Source of the DNA: Acidobacteriota bacterium | Lineage (GTDB): Bacteria > Acidobacteriota > Vicinamibacteria > Vicinamibacterales > JAFNAJ01 | Direction of reading: 5' to 3' | Length of the DNA stretch: 5,252 nucleotides | Assembly: GCA_017860085.1 (NCBI GenBank) | Contig: JAFNAJ010000271.1 | Coordinates: 1-5,252 of the forward strand | Shown here: one piece after another, positions 1-5,252 of the stretch | Numbering within the stretch: the stretch's first letter is position 1 | Layout of the letters: every line of letters starts with the position of its first letter | Notes under the pieces: generated by a model | What the model saw: the letters and a program-made list of their open reading frames with translations, nothing else | Database searches by the model: none | Told to the model about the DNA's origin: nothing | Translations under genes and position numbers: made by a program

Positions 1-153
1 CTGCTGCAGCTGTTCACGAAGCCGGTGCAGGACCGGCCGACGCTGTTCTTCGAGATCATCCAGCGGAAGGGCAGCCGGGGGTTCGGCAAGGGGAACTTCA
101 AGGCACTCTTCGAGTCGATCGAGCGCGAGCAGGCGCTCCGGGGGAACCTCTGA
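1..153 (+). CDS. hppD: 4-hydroxyphenylpyruvate dioxygenase, C-terminal fragment (5' end outside window)
   Basis: The last 50 codons of an open frame that enters from the left edge and ends at TGA 151-153. 4-Hydroxyphenylpyruvate dioxygenase is a cytoplasmic Fe(II) enzyme of the vicinal oxygen chelate fold. It converts 4-hydroxyphenylpyruvate to homogentisate, the step before hmgA. The visible part has the family's C-terminal signature: QLFTKPVQDRPTLFFEIIQR, in which the Glu of FFEII (nt 52-54) matches the third iron ligand of the His-His-Glu triad. It is followed by RKGSRGFGKGNFKALFESIE, the C-terminal helix that covers the active site. The two His ligands lie upstream and cannot be checked. 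The stop overlaps the hmgA start (TGATG), so translation is probably coupled. The product call is secure; only the length and N-terminus are unknown. Confidence 0.93.
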   Translation: MLQLFTKPVQDRPTLFFEIIQRKGSRGFGKGNFKALFESIEREQALRGNL

Positions 154-1307
154 TGCCCATCTATCACGCGCTCGGCCGGTTGCCGGCGAAGCGACACGTG
201 GTGTTTCGCAGCGCGCAGGGGGCGCTCTACACGGAGGAGTTGATCGGCAACAAGGGGTTCGTGGGGCCCGCCTCGCTCATCTACCACATCCACCAGCCGA
301 CCCAGGTCCGCGACGTCAGGCTCGTCAAGGAGCTCGACTGGAGGATCGACCAGGCGCCGACGTTCCGCCACCGGCACTTCCGGACGGCGCGGATCGCGCC
401 GGCGCCGAGCGTGACGACCGATCGCGTGCCGCTCCTGTTCAATCCCGACGTGGCCCTGTCGTTCGTGATGCCTGAGCGCGACGATGAGCACTTCTACAGG
501 AATGCGCAGGGCGACGAGGTCATGTACGTGAGCGACGGCGCGGGAGTGCTCGAAACGCCCCTGGGCGATCTGCCGTTCAGGAGCGGCGACTACCTGGTCG
601 TCCCGCGGGGCATCCTGCACCGCCATCGCTTCACCGAGCGTCCGGTCCGTTGTCTCACAATCGAGAGCCGGGGCTACGTGCGGACGCCGAAGCACTATCG
701 CAACGAGCACGGACAGCTCACCGAGATGGCGCCGTTCTCGGAACGCGACATCCGCCGGCCACAAGGCCTGCGGACGTTCGACGAGAAGGGCGACTTCCGC
801 ATCGTCATCAAGAAGGACAACCGGCTCACGGAGTACGTCGTGGATCATCACCCCTTTGATGTGGTGGGGTGGGACGGCTACTACTACCCGTGGGCGTTCA
901 GTATCCACGACTTCGAGCCACGCGTGGGGCGCGTGCACTTGCCGCCGCCTGTGCACCAGACGTTCGAGGGCGACGGGTTCGTCATCTGTTCCTTCTGTCC
1001 GCGACCCTACGACTTCGACCCGCAGGCCCTGCCCGTGCCTTACAACCACTCCAATGTGATGTCGGACGAGGTGCTCTACTACGCGAGCTCGGAGTTCATG
1101 AGTCGCAAGGGCATCGAGTACGGGTCGGTGACCCTGCACCCAGACGGCGTGCCCCACGGGCCGCATCCCGGGCGTGCGGAGCAGTCGATTGGCCAGGCTC
1201 GCACCGAGGAACTGGCCGTGATGCTCGACACGTTTCGGCCCCTGCGTGTCAGCGCGCAGGCGCTGGAGATCGAGGACCGCGACTACTTCCGGTCGTGGAT
1301 TGAGTAG
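153..1307 (+). CDS. hmgA: homogentisate 1,2-dioxygenase (short bacterial type)
   Basis: A 384-residue cytoplasmic cupin enzyme that opens the ring of homogentisate with O2 to give maleylacetoacetate. The N-terminal half holds a degenerate cupin barrel (about residues 110-165), with FYRNAQGDEVMYVSDGAG and, later, GILHRHRF around His156/His158. The C-terminal half holds the probable iron site: PYNHSNVMSDEVLYY (His299, Asp305, Glu306) and LHPDGVPHGPHPG (His329, His335, His338). These correspond to the human region with ligands His335, Glu341 and His371. At 384 residues it is shorter than the roughly 430-445 residues of human and proteobacterial enzymes, and looks like the compact type I associate with Acidobacteriota and some other phyla. 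The ATG overlaps the hppD stop, and GGGGGAA at 140-146 is a plausible ribosome binding site, so the start is well supported. The neighbours hppD and fahA confirm the pathway. A related cupin with another substrate is possible but unlikely here. Confidence 0.9.
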   Translation: MPIYHALGRLPAKRHVVFRSAQGALYTEELIGNKGFVGPASLIYHIHQPTQVRDVRLVKELDWRIDQAPTFRHRHFRTARIAPAPSVTTDRVPLLFNPDVALSFVMPERDDEHFYRNAQGDEVMYVSDGAGVLETPLGDLPFRSGDYLVVPRGILHRHRFTERPVRCLTIESRGYVRTPKHYRNEHGQLTEMAPFSERDIRRPQGLRTFDEKGDFRIVIKKDNRLTEYVVDHHPFDVVGWDGYYYPWAFSIHDFEPRVGRVHLPPPVHQTFEGDGFVICSFCPRPYDFDPQALPVPYNHSNVMSDEVLYYASSEFMSRKGIEYGSVTLHPDGVPHGPHPGRAEQSIGQARTEELAVMLDTFRPLRVSAQALEIEDRDYFRSWIE

Positions 1308-1316
1308 GTCGGAGGC

Positions 1317-2261
1317 GTGACGACGCTCCGACTGCTGCTCGGCGGTCTCATCGACTATGCCGGGCTGTTTCCGCCAGCGGGTCTGTCCATGGCAGAGGCC
1401 GTGCGCCTCTATGCCTCCTATCGACGCGGTCGGTCGGCCTGGGCGCTGGGGCGCTTCGTCCTGCCCGCTGCGCGGTTGGCCGAGTTCAGTGACGTCGCGG
1501 GGGCGCTGCTGCCGGCGGGGGAGGGTGCGATCCCGTGGCTGGTGAGCGCGCTCGTGGGCCCGGATCCGGCCAGGGATCTCGGCGAGGTGCTCGCATTCAA
1601 CGCGCGACATGCGCGCATCGACGAGGGCCGTGCGCGGGTCGATGCGGTTGAGGTGCGGGTGGCCACGGCCGAGGAGGTAGGAGCCGTCGCGCGGGTGTTC
1701 GACGACTTCTCGGTGGCGTACGAGGTACAGGCGCGAGGCCGGGAGACCGAGGACGCGCTCGACGCCGTTCAGGCCGCAGGTGGCATGGCGAAGCTCAGGA
1801 CCGGCGGTGTGACCGAAGAGGCCGTTCCAGAAGTCAGCAGCGTCGCGAGCTTCCTGTGGGCGTGCGCGCAGCGTCGTGTCGCGTTCAAGCTGACGGCAGG
1901 CCTGCATCACCCGCTGCGCGGGGAGTACGCGCTCACGTACGAGGAGCAGAGTCCGCGCGGCGCCATGCACGGCCTGCTCAACGTGCTGGTTGCCGCCTTG
2001 GCGGCTCGCAGGCTGGCGGGGGCGGCAGGCGCGGCGCCGGCCACGGGCGAGCGCGGCGAGGTCCCGTCGATCGTCACGAGCATCCTGGCCGAGAGGGACG
2101 CGCGGGCATTCGCGCTGCGCGTCAGCGGCGTGGCGTGGCGAGCCGAGGTGTTTTCGAGCGACGAGGTGGAGTCGGCCCGCGCGACCTTCGCGGTGTCGAT
2201 CGGGTCGTGCTCGTTCGAGGAGCCGTTGAGCGAACTCGGGGCGTTGGGCTGGCAGGTCTGA
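1317..2261 (+). CDS. conserved-looking protein of unknown function within the homogentisate operon
   Basis: A 314-residue protein that I cannot assign to a named family. It has no signal peptide and no convincing membrane span, so it is probably cytoplasmic. Segments that look conserved are LIDYAGLFPPAGLSMAEAV near the N-terminus (from residue 11), AKLRTGGVTEEAVP (Lys159, Arg161), FKLTAGLHHPLRGEY (Lys191, His197, His198) and MHGLLNVLVAA (His218, Asn222). The invariant-looking Lys, Arg, His and Asn residues in glycine-rich turns suggest an enzyme active site. Alternating strand- and helix-like segments would suit an alpha/beta fold, but this is inference. The GTG start is 9 nt after the hmgA stop and in the same frame. 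GGAGG at 1311-1315 is too close to it to be an ideal ribosome binding site, so the start is only moderately sure. The pathway step with no gene here is maleylacetoacetate isomerisation. The protein shows none of the zeta-GST features (such as an SSCxxRVR motif), so a role there is only a hypothesis. Confidence 0.85.
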   Translation: MTTLRLLLGGLIDYAGLFPPAGLSMAEAVRLYASYRRGRSAWALGRFVLPAARLAEFSDVAGALLPAGEGAIPWLVSALVGPDPARDLGEVLAFNARHARIDEGRARVDAVEVRVATAEEVGAVARVFDDFSVAYEVQARGRETEDALDAVQAAGGMAKLRTGGVTEEAVPEVSSVASFLWACAQRRVAFKLTAGLHHPLRGEYALTYEEQSPRGAMHGLLNVLVAALAARRLAGAAGAAPATGERGEVPSIVTSILAERDARAFALRVSGVAWRAEVFSSDEVESARATFAVSIGSCSFEEPLSELGALGWQV

Positions 2262-2268
2262 GGTCGTT

Positions 2269-2330
2269 CCGGCCTGAAGGCCAGCCCCCACAGCGCCTGT
2301 GCGGATGTAGCGGCCGGCCTTCAGGCCGGC
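2269..2330. repeat. REP-like palindromic repeat pair between the unknown gene and fahA
   Basis: Two inverted copies of one palindrome flank a small central hairpin. The left copy CCGGCCTGAAGGCC (2269-2282) is the exact reverse complement of GGCCTTCAGGCCGG (2316-2329). Extended to 18 bp (2269-2286 against 2312-2329) the match has one mismatch. The right copy alone forms a perfect 7-bp stem, GCCGGCC (2313-2319) with GGCCGGC (2324-2330), around a TTCA loop. The centre holds CACAG-CGC-CTGTG (2289-2301). The element fills most of the 71-nt gap and ends 2 nt before the first possible fahA start. The layout resembles REP/BIME-type intergenic elements, and I recall similar GGCCTTCAGGCC-type palindromes in Acidobacteriota genomes. 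It could attenuate transcription, protect mRNA ends or limit fahA translation. Without a T-run it is not a standard terminator. Confidence 0.75.
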
Positions 2331-2332
2331 TG

Positions 2333-3682
2333 GTGACGATCGTGAGATACGACATCAATCACACGCATGATGGGGCGGCGGCGAGTTGGGTCGAGTCCGC
2401 CAACCTGCCGGGCGCCGACTTCCCGATCCAGAATCTGCCCTTTGGCGTGTTTCGCCGCGTGGGCAGCGGCGAGACCGCCCGCGTCGGGGTGGCGATCGGC
2501 GACGCGGTGCTCGACATCGCAGCCTGTGACGACCGCGGGGTGTTCACCGGTGCCGCCGCGGTTGCCGCGCGAGCCTGCCGAGGGTCTGCCCTCAACGCGC
2601 TGATGGCCCTTGGTCCGCGGCAGTGGTCGGCCCTGCGGGCGCGCCTGTTCGAGCTCCTTGGCTCGGGGCGTGCCGAAGAAGTGACGCACCGCGAGCAGGT
2701 GAGCCCTTGCCTCGTCGCGCAGGCCGACCTCGAGCTGCTGGTTCCCGCCGACATCGGCGACTACACCGACTTCTACGCGTCGGTCTTTCACGCGACCAAC
2801 GTGGGTCGCATGCTGCGGCCCGACAACCCCCTCCTTCCCAACTACAAGTACGTGCCGATCGGTTACCACGGCAGGGCTTCGTCGGTCGTGGCCAGCGGTA
2901 CGCCCGTGCGGCGACCGCTCGGCCAGACGCGGCCCGAGGGTGCCGACGCGCCGATCTTCGGGCCCAGCCGGCGTCTCGACTACGAGCTCGAGGTCGGCGC
3001 GTTCATCGGTCCCGGCAATGGGCTCGGCGAGGTCATCCCGCACGACGTCGCCGAGGCACACGTGTTCGGCCTGTGTCTCGTCAACGACTGGTCGGCTCGC
3101 GATGTGCAGCAGTGGGAGTACCAGCCGCTGGGGCCGTTTCTCGCGAAGAACTTCGCGACGACTGTCTCGCCGTGGGTGGTGACGCTGGAGGCGTTGGCGC
3201 CGTATCGGGTGCCACCGTTCGAGCGCGCGACCGACGACCCACGACCCCTCCCGTATCTCGACGGGCCGGAGTACCGGGCGCGCGGCGGCATCGACCTGCA
3301 CCTCGAGGTCTGGATCCTGACAGAACAGATGCGCGCGCAGGGCCTCGGACCGCACCGGCTGAGTCGGTCGAACCTCCGCGACCTGTATTGGACCGTGAGC
3401 CAACTGGTGACGCACCACGCGTCGAATGGCTGCAACCTGCGGCCGGGCGACCTGGTCGCCAGCGGGACCGTGTCGGGACCCGACCGGGACGGGCGCGGGT
3501 GCCTGCTGGAGCTGGCGTGGCGTGGGACCGAGCCAGTCGTCTTGCCGACGGGCGAGACGCGCCGCTTCCTGGAAGATGGTGACGAGATCGTCCTGAGGGG
3601 GTATTGTCACCAGAGAGGGTTCGCGCGGATTGGCTTCGGCGAGTGCCGCGGCCGCGTGGTGCCCGCTCCGGGCGTCGAGTAG
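2333..3682 (+). CDS. fahA: fumarylacetoacetase
   Basis: Hydrolyses fumarylacetoacetate to fumarate and acetoacetate, the last step of tyrosine degradation, in the cytoplasm. The 449 residues (from GTG 2333) cover the small N-terminal domain (SWVESANLPGADFPIQNLPF) and the C-terminal FAH catalytic domain. Mammalian active-site residues are all present, numbered from GTG 2333. Metal ligands are Asp146 (DYTDFY), Glu218 and Glu220 (DYELEV) and Asp252 (NDWSARD). The catalytic His is 153 (HATNVG), and its partner Glu is probably Glu393 (LLELAW). Others are Arg162, Tyr178 (GYHGRASS), Arg256, Gln259 and Lys272 (LGPFLAK). C-terminal motifs HHASNGCNLRPGD, ASGTVSGP and RIGFGECRG agree. The start is uncertain: GTG 2333 or GTG 2342 (446 residues), the latter giving the more usual short lead before RYDINHTHD. 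Neither has a clear Shine-Dalgarno sequence, and a palindromic repeat ends at 2330. The open frame continues upstream to 1856, but that part overlaps the previous gene and has no FAH similarity. Confidence 0.97.
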   Translation: MTIVRYDINHTHDGAAASWVESANLPGADFPIQNLPFGVFRRVGSGETARVGVAIGDAVLDIAACDDRGVFTGAAAVAARACRGSALNALMALGPRQWSALRARLFELLGSGRAEEVTHREQVSPCLVAQADLELLVPADIGDYTDFYASVFHATNVGRMLRPDNPLLPNYKYVPIGYHGRASSVVASGTPVRRPLGQTRPEGADAPIFGPSRRLDYELEVGAFIGPGNGLGEVIPHDVAEAHVFGLCLVNDWSARDVQQWEYQPLGPFLAKNFATTVSPWVVTLEALAPYRVPPFERATDDPRPLPYLDGPEYRARGGIDLHLEVWILTEQMRAQGLGPHRLSRSNLRDLYWTVSQLVTHHASNGCNLRPGDLVASGTVSGPDRDGRGCLLELAWRGTEPVVLPTGETRRFLEDGDEIVLRGYCHQRGFARIGFGECRGRVVPAPGVE

Positions 3683-3695
3683 AGAAACGCCTGTC

Positions 3696-3722
3696 AGGGC
3701 CGATTATCCCCGGGAGGGCCCT
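3696..3722 (+). terminator. weak hairpin after fahA (possible attenuator or start-site mask)
   Basis: AGGGCC (3696-3701) can pair with GGCCCT (3717-3722) across a 15-nt loop, beginning 13 nt after the fahA stop. No T-run follows, so it is a poor intrinsic terminator. The right arm overlaps the purine tract GGGAGGG (3712-3718), the only ribosome-binding-like site before the next small gene. The hairpin could therefore also hide that site. In GC-rich DNA a 6-bp stem can occur by chance. Confidence 0.25.
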
Positions 3723-3747
3723 CGCCTCTGTGTCCGCGACCGACGAC

Positions 3748-4032
3748 ATGAACCGCTGCCGCAGTTGCTCGTCGACGTTCGTGCGGCCGGTGCGTCCGTC
3801 CTGGTGGGAGTGGCCTCGCCTCTGGCTGACTCGCCTCCGGCCCCACCAGTGTTGGCACTGCGGTTGGCGGGCGTGGCTGCCCCTCGAAGACCCTTACGCG
3901 CCGTCAGGCGACGCGGAACCTGGCCCTCCTCCTGAGCGGCGACTTCACGACAGGCGGCAGGCCCAAGAACCCGCCGCCGATGAGGAAGGCACGACTTCGA
4001 CGACCCCTCGCCGGACCTCGATGTTCCGGTGA
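3748..4032 (+). CDS. small tryptophan-rich zinc-ribbon protein, function unknown
   Basis: A 94-residue frame with two CxxC knuckles, CRSC (Cys4/Cys7) and CWHC (Cys35/Cys38), about 27 residues apart. This is the spacing of a zinc ribbon that binds one zinc ion. The linker is basic and rich in Trp (W19, W20, W22, W26, then W36, W40, W43). The last 45 or so residues are low in complexity (Pro, Glu, Arg, Thr) and look disordered. No partner or substrate can be named. Similar small proteins with a CxxC, a short basic linker and a CxxCGxR motif are common orphans. ATG 3748 places the first knuckle at the N-terminus. GTG 3730 is an in-frame alternative that better fits GGGAGGG at 3712-3718. The gene lies 65 nt after fahA on the same strand but shares no obvious role with it. 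The paired cysteine motifs argue for a real gene; the GC-rich setting, where chance frames are common, argues for caution. Confidence 0.6.
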   Translation: MNRCRSCSSTFVRPVRPSWWEWPRLWLTRLRPHQCWHCGWRAWLPLEDPYAPSGDAEPGPPPERRLHDRRQAQEPAADEEGTTSTTPRRTSMFR

Positions 4033-4040
4033 CGGTCAGT

Positions 4041-4067
4041 CGGTCGCCGGACGTCGAACGCCGACCG
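4041..4067. terminator. candidate hairpin between convergent genes
   Basis: CGGTCGCCG (4041-4049) pairs with CGCCGACCG (4059-4067) except for one C-C mismatch, leaving a 9-nt loop. It lies between the stop of the + strand zinc-ribbon gene (4032) and the stop of the - strand rfbC (4112), where a bidirectional terminator would be expected. No T-run is present on either strand, so Rho-independent activity is doubtful. The right arm overlaps the first block of the 7-bp repeat. Confidence 0.35.
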
Positions 4068-4107
4068 CGGTCACCCAACCGAACGCCGAACGCCGAGCGC
4101 CGAGCTG
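4055..4107. repeat. 7-bp tandem repeat blocks (CGAACGC)
   Basis: A heptamer CGAACGC occurs in two blocks in the convergent intergenic region. The first block is CGAACGC-CGACCGC (4055-4068). The second, after 11 nt, is CGAACGC-CGAACGC-CGAGCGC-CGAGCTG (4080-4107). Copies drift towards the rfbC end, as in an ageing microsatellite. It is non-coding, ends 4 nt before the rfbC stop, and is likely to vary in copy number between strains. Confidence 0.7.
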
Positions 4108-4111
4108 CCGC

Positions 4112-4628
4112 TCAGGCCTTGGCGGGCTTGCGCCCGAACACTTCAGCGAAACGCTTCTGCGCCTGGTCCTTGGGCGAGAGGATCGGGTCCTTCACGGGCC
4201 AGTCGATGCCGAGGTCCGGGTCGTTCCACAACAGCCCCGCCTCCCCCCCCGCGTCGTACACCTCGGTGCACTTGTACTCGACCACGGCGATGTCGCTCAG
4301 CACGCAAAAGCCGTGTGCGAACCCGCCAGGAATCCAGTACTGGCGGAAGTTGTCGGCCGACAGGTGCACGCCCTCCCAATGACCAAACGTCGGTGACTCC
4401 GGCCGGATGTCGACCGCCACGTCGAAGATCTCGCCGTCGACCACCTGCACGAGCTTGCCCTGGGGGCGGCGCCACTGGTAGTGCAGCCCACGGAGCGTGT
4501 TGCGCACCGAGCACGAACGGTTGTCCTGCGCGAACGTGGCACGTTTCCACGAAGTACCCGCGTTGGTCGCGGATGAGGTGGGGTTCGATGACGAGCACAC
4601 CCTCGAGGCGACTTCTACGCACTTCCAT
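4112..4628 (-). pseudogene. rfbC: dTDP-4-dehydrorhamnose 3,5-epimerase, frame broken near N-terminus
   Basis: RmlC/RfbC epimerises C3 and C5 of dTDP-4-keto-6-deoxyglucose in dTDP-L-rhamnose synthesis, as a cytoplasmic cupin dimer. The N-terminus reads from ATG 4628 as MEVRRSRLEGVLVIEP, then RDQRGYFVET. The remainder (TFAQDNRSCSVRNTLRGLHY onward) is in another frame, from about 4537 to the TGA at 4112-4114. Between the Thr codon at 4542-4544 and TTC at 4532-4534 only 7 nt remain, where relatives have about 14-15 codons. Roughly 35-38 nt (a number of the form 3k+2) are therefore missing, removing a short helix and shifting frame. The rest is well conserved: catalytic His in RGLHYQ (4481-4483), the Lys in PQGKLVQV, WIPGGFAHGF, the active-site Tyr region VEYKCTEVYD, and GLLWNDPDLGIDWP. 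An internal start at 4600 gives a 162-residue frame, but its first 21 residues are out-of-frame sequence. The ATG overlaps the end of rmlA by 14 nt. Confidence 0.88.
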
Positions 4629-5252
4629 GGAATGCCTCGTGGTCCAGAAGGTGGAGCAGGTACTCCCCGTACGAATTGGATCGCATCGTCTGGGCAATCC
4701 GCCGTACGGCGTCAGCGTCGATGTAGCCCATACGGTAGGCGATCTCCTCGACGCAGGCCAGCATGAGCCCCTGGCGTTCCTCGAGCGTCTGCACGAATGT
4801 CGCGGCCTGGAGCAACGACTCGTGGGTGCCCTCGCGGCCTGGAGCAACGACTCGTGGGTGCCCGTATCCAGCCACGCAAAGCCCCGACTGAGGCGCTCGA
4901 CACAGAGGTCGCCACGGCGGAGGTAGTGGAGGTTCACGTCGGTGATTTCGAGCTCTCCCCGCTTGGACGGCTGCAGCCCCTCGGCGATCTCAACCACGTC
5001 GTTATCGTAGAAGTAGAGACCCGTGACCGCGTAAGAGGACCTTGGATGCGCGGGTTTCTCCTCGATGCTGAGGGCGCGCCCGTCGGTGTCGAACTCCACG
5101 ACGCCGTACCGTTCAGGATCTTTGACGAGGTAGCCGAACACGGTCGCTCCGCGGTGGCGCGCGGCAGCCCGGCCGAGGATCTCCTGGAGGCCGGCGCCGT
5201 AGAAGATGTTGTCGCCAAGGGCCAACGCCACCCGGTCTGGGCCAATGAAGTC
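4615..5252 (-). pseudogene. rmlA: glucose-1-phosphate thymidylyltransferase, 5' end outside window, frame broken by 32-bp duplication
   Basis: RmlA joins glucose-1-phosphate and dTTP to give dTDP-glucose, the first step of dTDP-L-rhamnose synthesis. Reading from the right edge, the first visible residues are DFIGPDRVALALGDNIFYG, so about 95 N-terminal residues with the nucleotide-binding loop are absent. Visible motifs include the metal Asp of LGDNIFYG (5211-5213), VVEFD, SIEEKP with the sugar-phosphate Lys, YAVTGLYFYD, GELEITDVN and the second metal Asp in WLDTGTHESLLQ (4866-4868). The frame is lost inside a perfect 32-bp direct duplication (4800-4831 and 4832-4863). With one copy removed the protein continues as QAATFVQTLEERQGLMLACV, EEIAYRMGYIDADAVRRIAQ and ends YGEYLLHLLDHEAFHGSA at TAG 4615-4617, the normal C-terminus of the family. 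The shifted frame runs on into rfbC. It is upstream of rfbC in the same operon. Confidence 0.92.
4800..4863. repeat. perfect 32-bp tandem duplication inside rmlA
   Basis: Positions 4800-4831 and 4832-4863 are identical and directly adjacent; each begins TCGCGGCCTGG and ends GTGGGTGCCC. Identity stops exactly at both ends (4799 differs from 4831, and 4864 differs from 4832), as expected for a single slippage event or an assembly duplication. The length is not a multiple of three, so rmlA is frameshifted. Deleting one copy restores a full family-like C-terminus. Confidence 0.97.

Noticed and set aside
1856..2332. Upstream open extension of the fahA frame
   Set aside because: It overlaps the unknown gene in another frame, is Arg/Gly-rich and has no FAH similarity; the FAH N-terminus starts at about 2333-2342.
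2321..3610. A 429-residue open frame on the - strand opposite fahA
   Set aside because: It mirrors the codon periodicity of a certain, conserved gene in GC-rich DNA; its translation is Arg/Pro/Gln-rich without recognisable motifs.
3081..3749. A 222-residue - strand frame opposite the end of fahA
   Set aside because: Ser/Arg/Pro-rich shadow without motifs or a plausible start.
4800..4863. The 32-bp direct repeat as the start of a CRISPR array
   Set aside because: There is no spacer between the copies, only two copies exist, and they lie inside rmlA codons.
4315..4926. A 203-residue + strand frame opposite rmlA and rfbC
   Set aside because: Both underlying - strand genes are recognisable, and this translation is a low-complexity shadow.
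4143..5231. A single 362-residue - strand gene
   Set aside because: It is real RmlA at the start, out-of-frame sequence in the middle, real RfbC N-terminus from 4628 and out-of-frame sequence again; it exists only because of the frame lesions.

Overview
The window is GC-rich and densely coded, with GTG starts and genes that overlap or sit a few bases apart. This points to a high-GC bacterium. The short homogentisate dioxygenase type, the unknown protein beginning LIDYAGLFPPAG and the GGCCTTCAGGCC palindromic repeat remind me of Acidobacteriota (Vicinamibacteria-like). That placement is inference from memory and was not tested by a search.

Left two thirds (1-3682, + strand): a tyrosine/phenylalanine catabolic operon. 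It starts inside the C-terminus of 4-hydroxyphenylpyruvate dioxygenase (hppD), whose TGA overlaps the ATG of a short-type homogentisate 1,2-dioxygenase (hmgA). An unrecognised 314-residue protein follows after 9 nt. A 71-nt gap carrying a palindromic repeat comes next, then fumarylacetoacetase (fahA). Together these take 4-hydroxyphenylpyruvate through homogentisate and maleylacetoacetate to fumarate and acetoacetate. The usual maleylacetoacetate isomerase (a zeta-class GST) is not seen here. The unknown gene lies where an isomerase gene could be.

Middle (3683-4111): a small tryptophan-rich zinc-ribbon protein gene on the + strand, then a short convergent intergenic region with a hairpin and two blocks of a 7-bp tandem repeat. 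No gene-free stretch exceeds 300 bases.

Right (4112-5252, - strand): the end of a dTDP-L-rhamnose operon. It contains rmlA (glucose-1-phosphate thymidylyltransferase, 5' end outside the window) and rfbC/rmlC (dTDP-4-dehydrorhamnose 3,5-epimerase), overlapping by 14 nt. Both reading frames are broken. rmlA carries a perfect 32-bp tandem duplication, and rfbC has lost roughly 35-38 nt near its N-terminus. Everything else in both genes looks well conserved. The lesions are therefore either very recent or sequencing/assembly errors, and this is the first thing to check in the window.

I do not see a clearly new multi-gene system. The best lead for new biology is the unknown protein inside the homogentisate operon.
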